The notes below the pieces were generated by a model. The model ran no database searches and had not been told where the DNA came from. It saw only the letters and a program-made list of their open reading frames with translations. From positions 1-6,104 of the forward strand of contig JANXSI010000242.1 of assembly GCA_025352765.1 (NCBI GenBank): 6,104 nt of DNA, written 5' to 3'. The DNA comes from Devosia sp. Its GTDB lineage: Bacteria; Pseudomonadota; Alphaproteobacteria; Rhizobiales; Devosiaceae. Below, in pieces: positions 5,425-6,104 of this stretch; within the stretch, counting starts at the first letter, position 1, and every line of letters starts with the position of its first letter. A program made the position numbers and the translations under genes.

Positions 5425-6104
5425 CAGAAATAACCTTCTTGCTTCTTCCGCTCGAGTGAGCCCCCGTCTTCGCCGTCGTTGATGCGACCTTGCCGCTCCG
5501 ACGTCATGGAAGCGTGCGTTTCCAGGACAACAGCTCCCAGGTCCGCCGCCTCTGAGAGAATTGCTCCCGTTACCGGCCAGCAGCCCAGCGTCCGGAAGCG
5601 CACAGTGCGCATAACCGGTCTCTCGTCCCCGACGAATCTCATACGCGGCGCTTCGTCGACAACCACCAAGGAGCCGCCACGCTCGACTACGGGGCGAGGT
5701 CTGGCGAAGTACAGCGGCGCCAGTTCTATCTTTCGCCAAAGAGCATAGGCTAGAATATCGTTTTCGGTCCAGTTCGATAGCGGAAACACGCGAACCGTTT
5801 GACCTAAGGAAGTCCGGGTGTTGAAAAGGTTCCAGAGTTCAGGTCGTTGCTGTCGGGGGTCCCAGCCATGACTTGCACTGCGGATCGAGAAGATCCGTTC
5901 TTTGGCTCTCGACTTTTCTTCGTCGCGTCTCGCTCCGCCCAAGATGAAGTCATAGCCACCTGCATCAAGTGCCGACTTCAGTGCCTCGGTTCGCATGATG
6001 CGGGTGTAGTGCTCGCCGTGGTCGAATGGATTGATCCCTTGCCGGCGGCCGTCTTCATTGGCGTAGACGATAAGGTCAAGTCCATGGTCGCGTGCGAAGG
6101 CATC
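5424..6104 (-). CDS. cysD: Sulfate adenylyltransferase subunit 2 (CysD/NodP), C-terminal 226 residues; runs off the window
   Basis: CysD is the catalytic ATP sulfurylase subunit that, with the GTPase CysN, forms APS from ATP and sulfate; in rhizobia the paralogue NodP serves Nod-factor sulfation. The frame is open to the right edge (DAFARDHGLDLIVYANEDGR), so about 75 N-terminal residues including the SGGKDS-type PP-loop lie outside. An ATG at 5996 is internal, not the start. Diagnostic blocks are GINPFDHGEHYTRIMRTEAL, GGARRDEEKSRAKERIFSIR, WDPRQQRPELWNLFN, VRVFPLSNWTENDI, RFRTLGCWPVTGA and the terminus SERQGRI ... ERKKQEGYF, all typical, with no lesion. Oddly, no cysN/nodQ follows: the stop overlaps the start of the DUF6671-type gene. 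CysD and NodP cannot be told apart here; the symbol is generic. Confidence 0.93.
   Translation of the reverse strand, partial: DAFARDHGLDLIVYANEDGRRQGINPFDHGEHYTRIMRTEALKSALDAGGYDFILGGARRDEEKSRAKERIFSIRSASHGWDPRQQRPELWNLFNTRTSLGQTVRVFPLSNWTENDILAYALWRKIELAPLYFARPRPVVERGGSLVVVDEAPRMRFVGDERPVMRTVRFRTLGCWPVTGAILSEAADLGAVVLETHASMTSERQGRINDGEDGGSLERKKQEGYF

Noticed and set aside
5425..5739. Upstream in-frame extension of the DUF6671-type gene by 105 codons
   Set aside because: The added residues are Arg-, Gly- and Ser-rich and unrelated to the family, and they overlap the convincing CysD coding frame. The TGATG start at 5424 is far better.
1..6104. CRISPR array, tRNA, rRNA, IS terminal repeats, nod box, NifA or sigma-54 sites
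   Set aside because: Both strands were scanned by eye and no convincing instance was found.

Overview
The window looks like alphaproteobacterial accessory DNA, most likely from a rhizobium-type Hyphomicrobiales (Bradyrhizobium-like) genome. This rests on the style of the IspG, PyrC and CysD sequences and on the high but uneven GC. A symbiosis or genomic island is an inference from three things: two broken copies of housekeeping genes, several very small ORFans, and a cysD/nodP-type gene. No nod box, integrase, IS element, tRNA or rRNA was recognised.

Layout. Positions 1-714 (+) hold an ispG (gcpE) remnant that enters from the left edge. It has a one-base frameshift near 225 and loses homology abruptly near 715, before the iron-sulfur C-terminal domain. 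Positions 715-975 hold no recognisable gene. Positions 976-1875 (-) encode an intact NmrA/isoflavone-reductase-like NAD(P)-binding protein with a plausible promoter and an inverted repeat upstream. Positions 2159-2918 (-) hold a tight run of very small genes: a 70-aa Cys-rich protein, a 59-aa helical protein, a probable broken small ORF whose TTG start overlaps the preceding stop, and a 67-aa protein with a perfect AGGAGG. Positions 3176-4241 (+) hold a nearly complete pyrC (class II dihydroorotase) that keeps every metal ligand but has a 23-nt frameshifting deletion. Positions 4276-6104 (-) hold a compact apparent operon: the 3' part of cysD/nodP, then a DUF6671-type gene starting inside the cysD stop (TGATG), then a 79-aa ORFan.

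How the parts fit. The ispG and pyrC remnants look like decaying redundant copies of isoprenoid and pyrimidine genes, so neither pathway is likely to depend on this locus. The most intriguing unit is the right-hand operon. CysD normally pairs with the GTPase CysN (NodQ) encoded directly downstream to make APS from ATP and sulfate. Here that position is taken by a DUF6671 protein with four C-terminal CxxC pairs, apparently translationally coupled to cysD. The cluster of tiny genes at 2159-2918 is the second candidate for undescribed biology. All family assignments come from reading the translated sequence and from memory of the families; no search was run.
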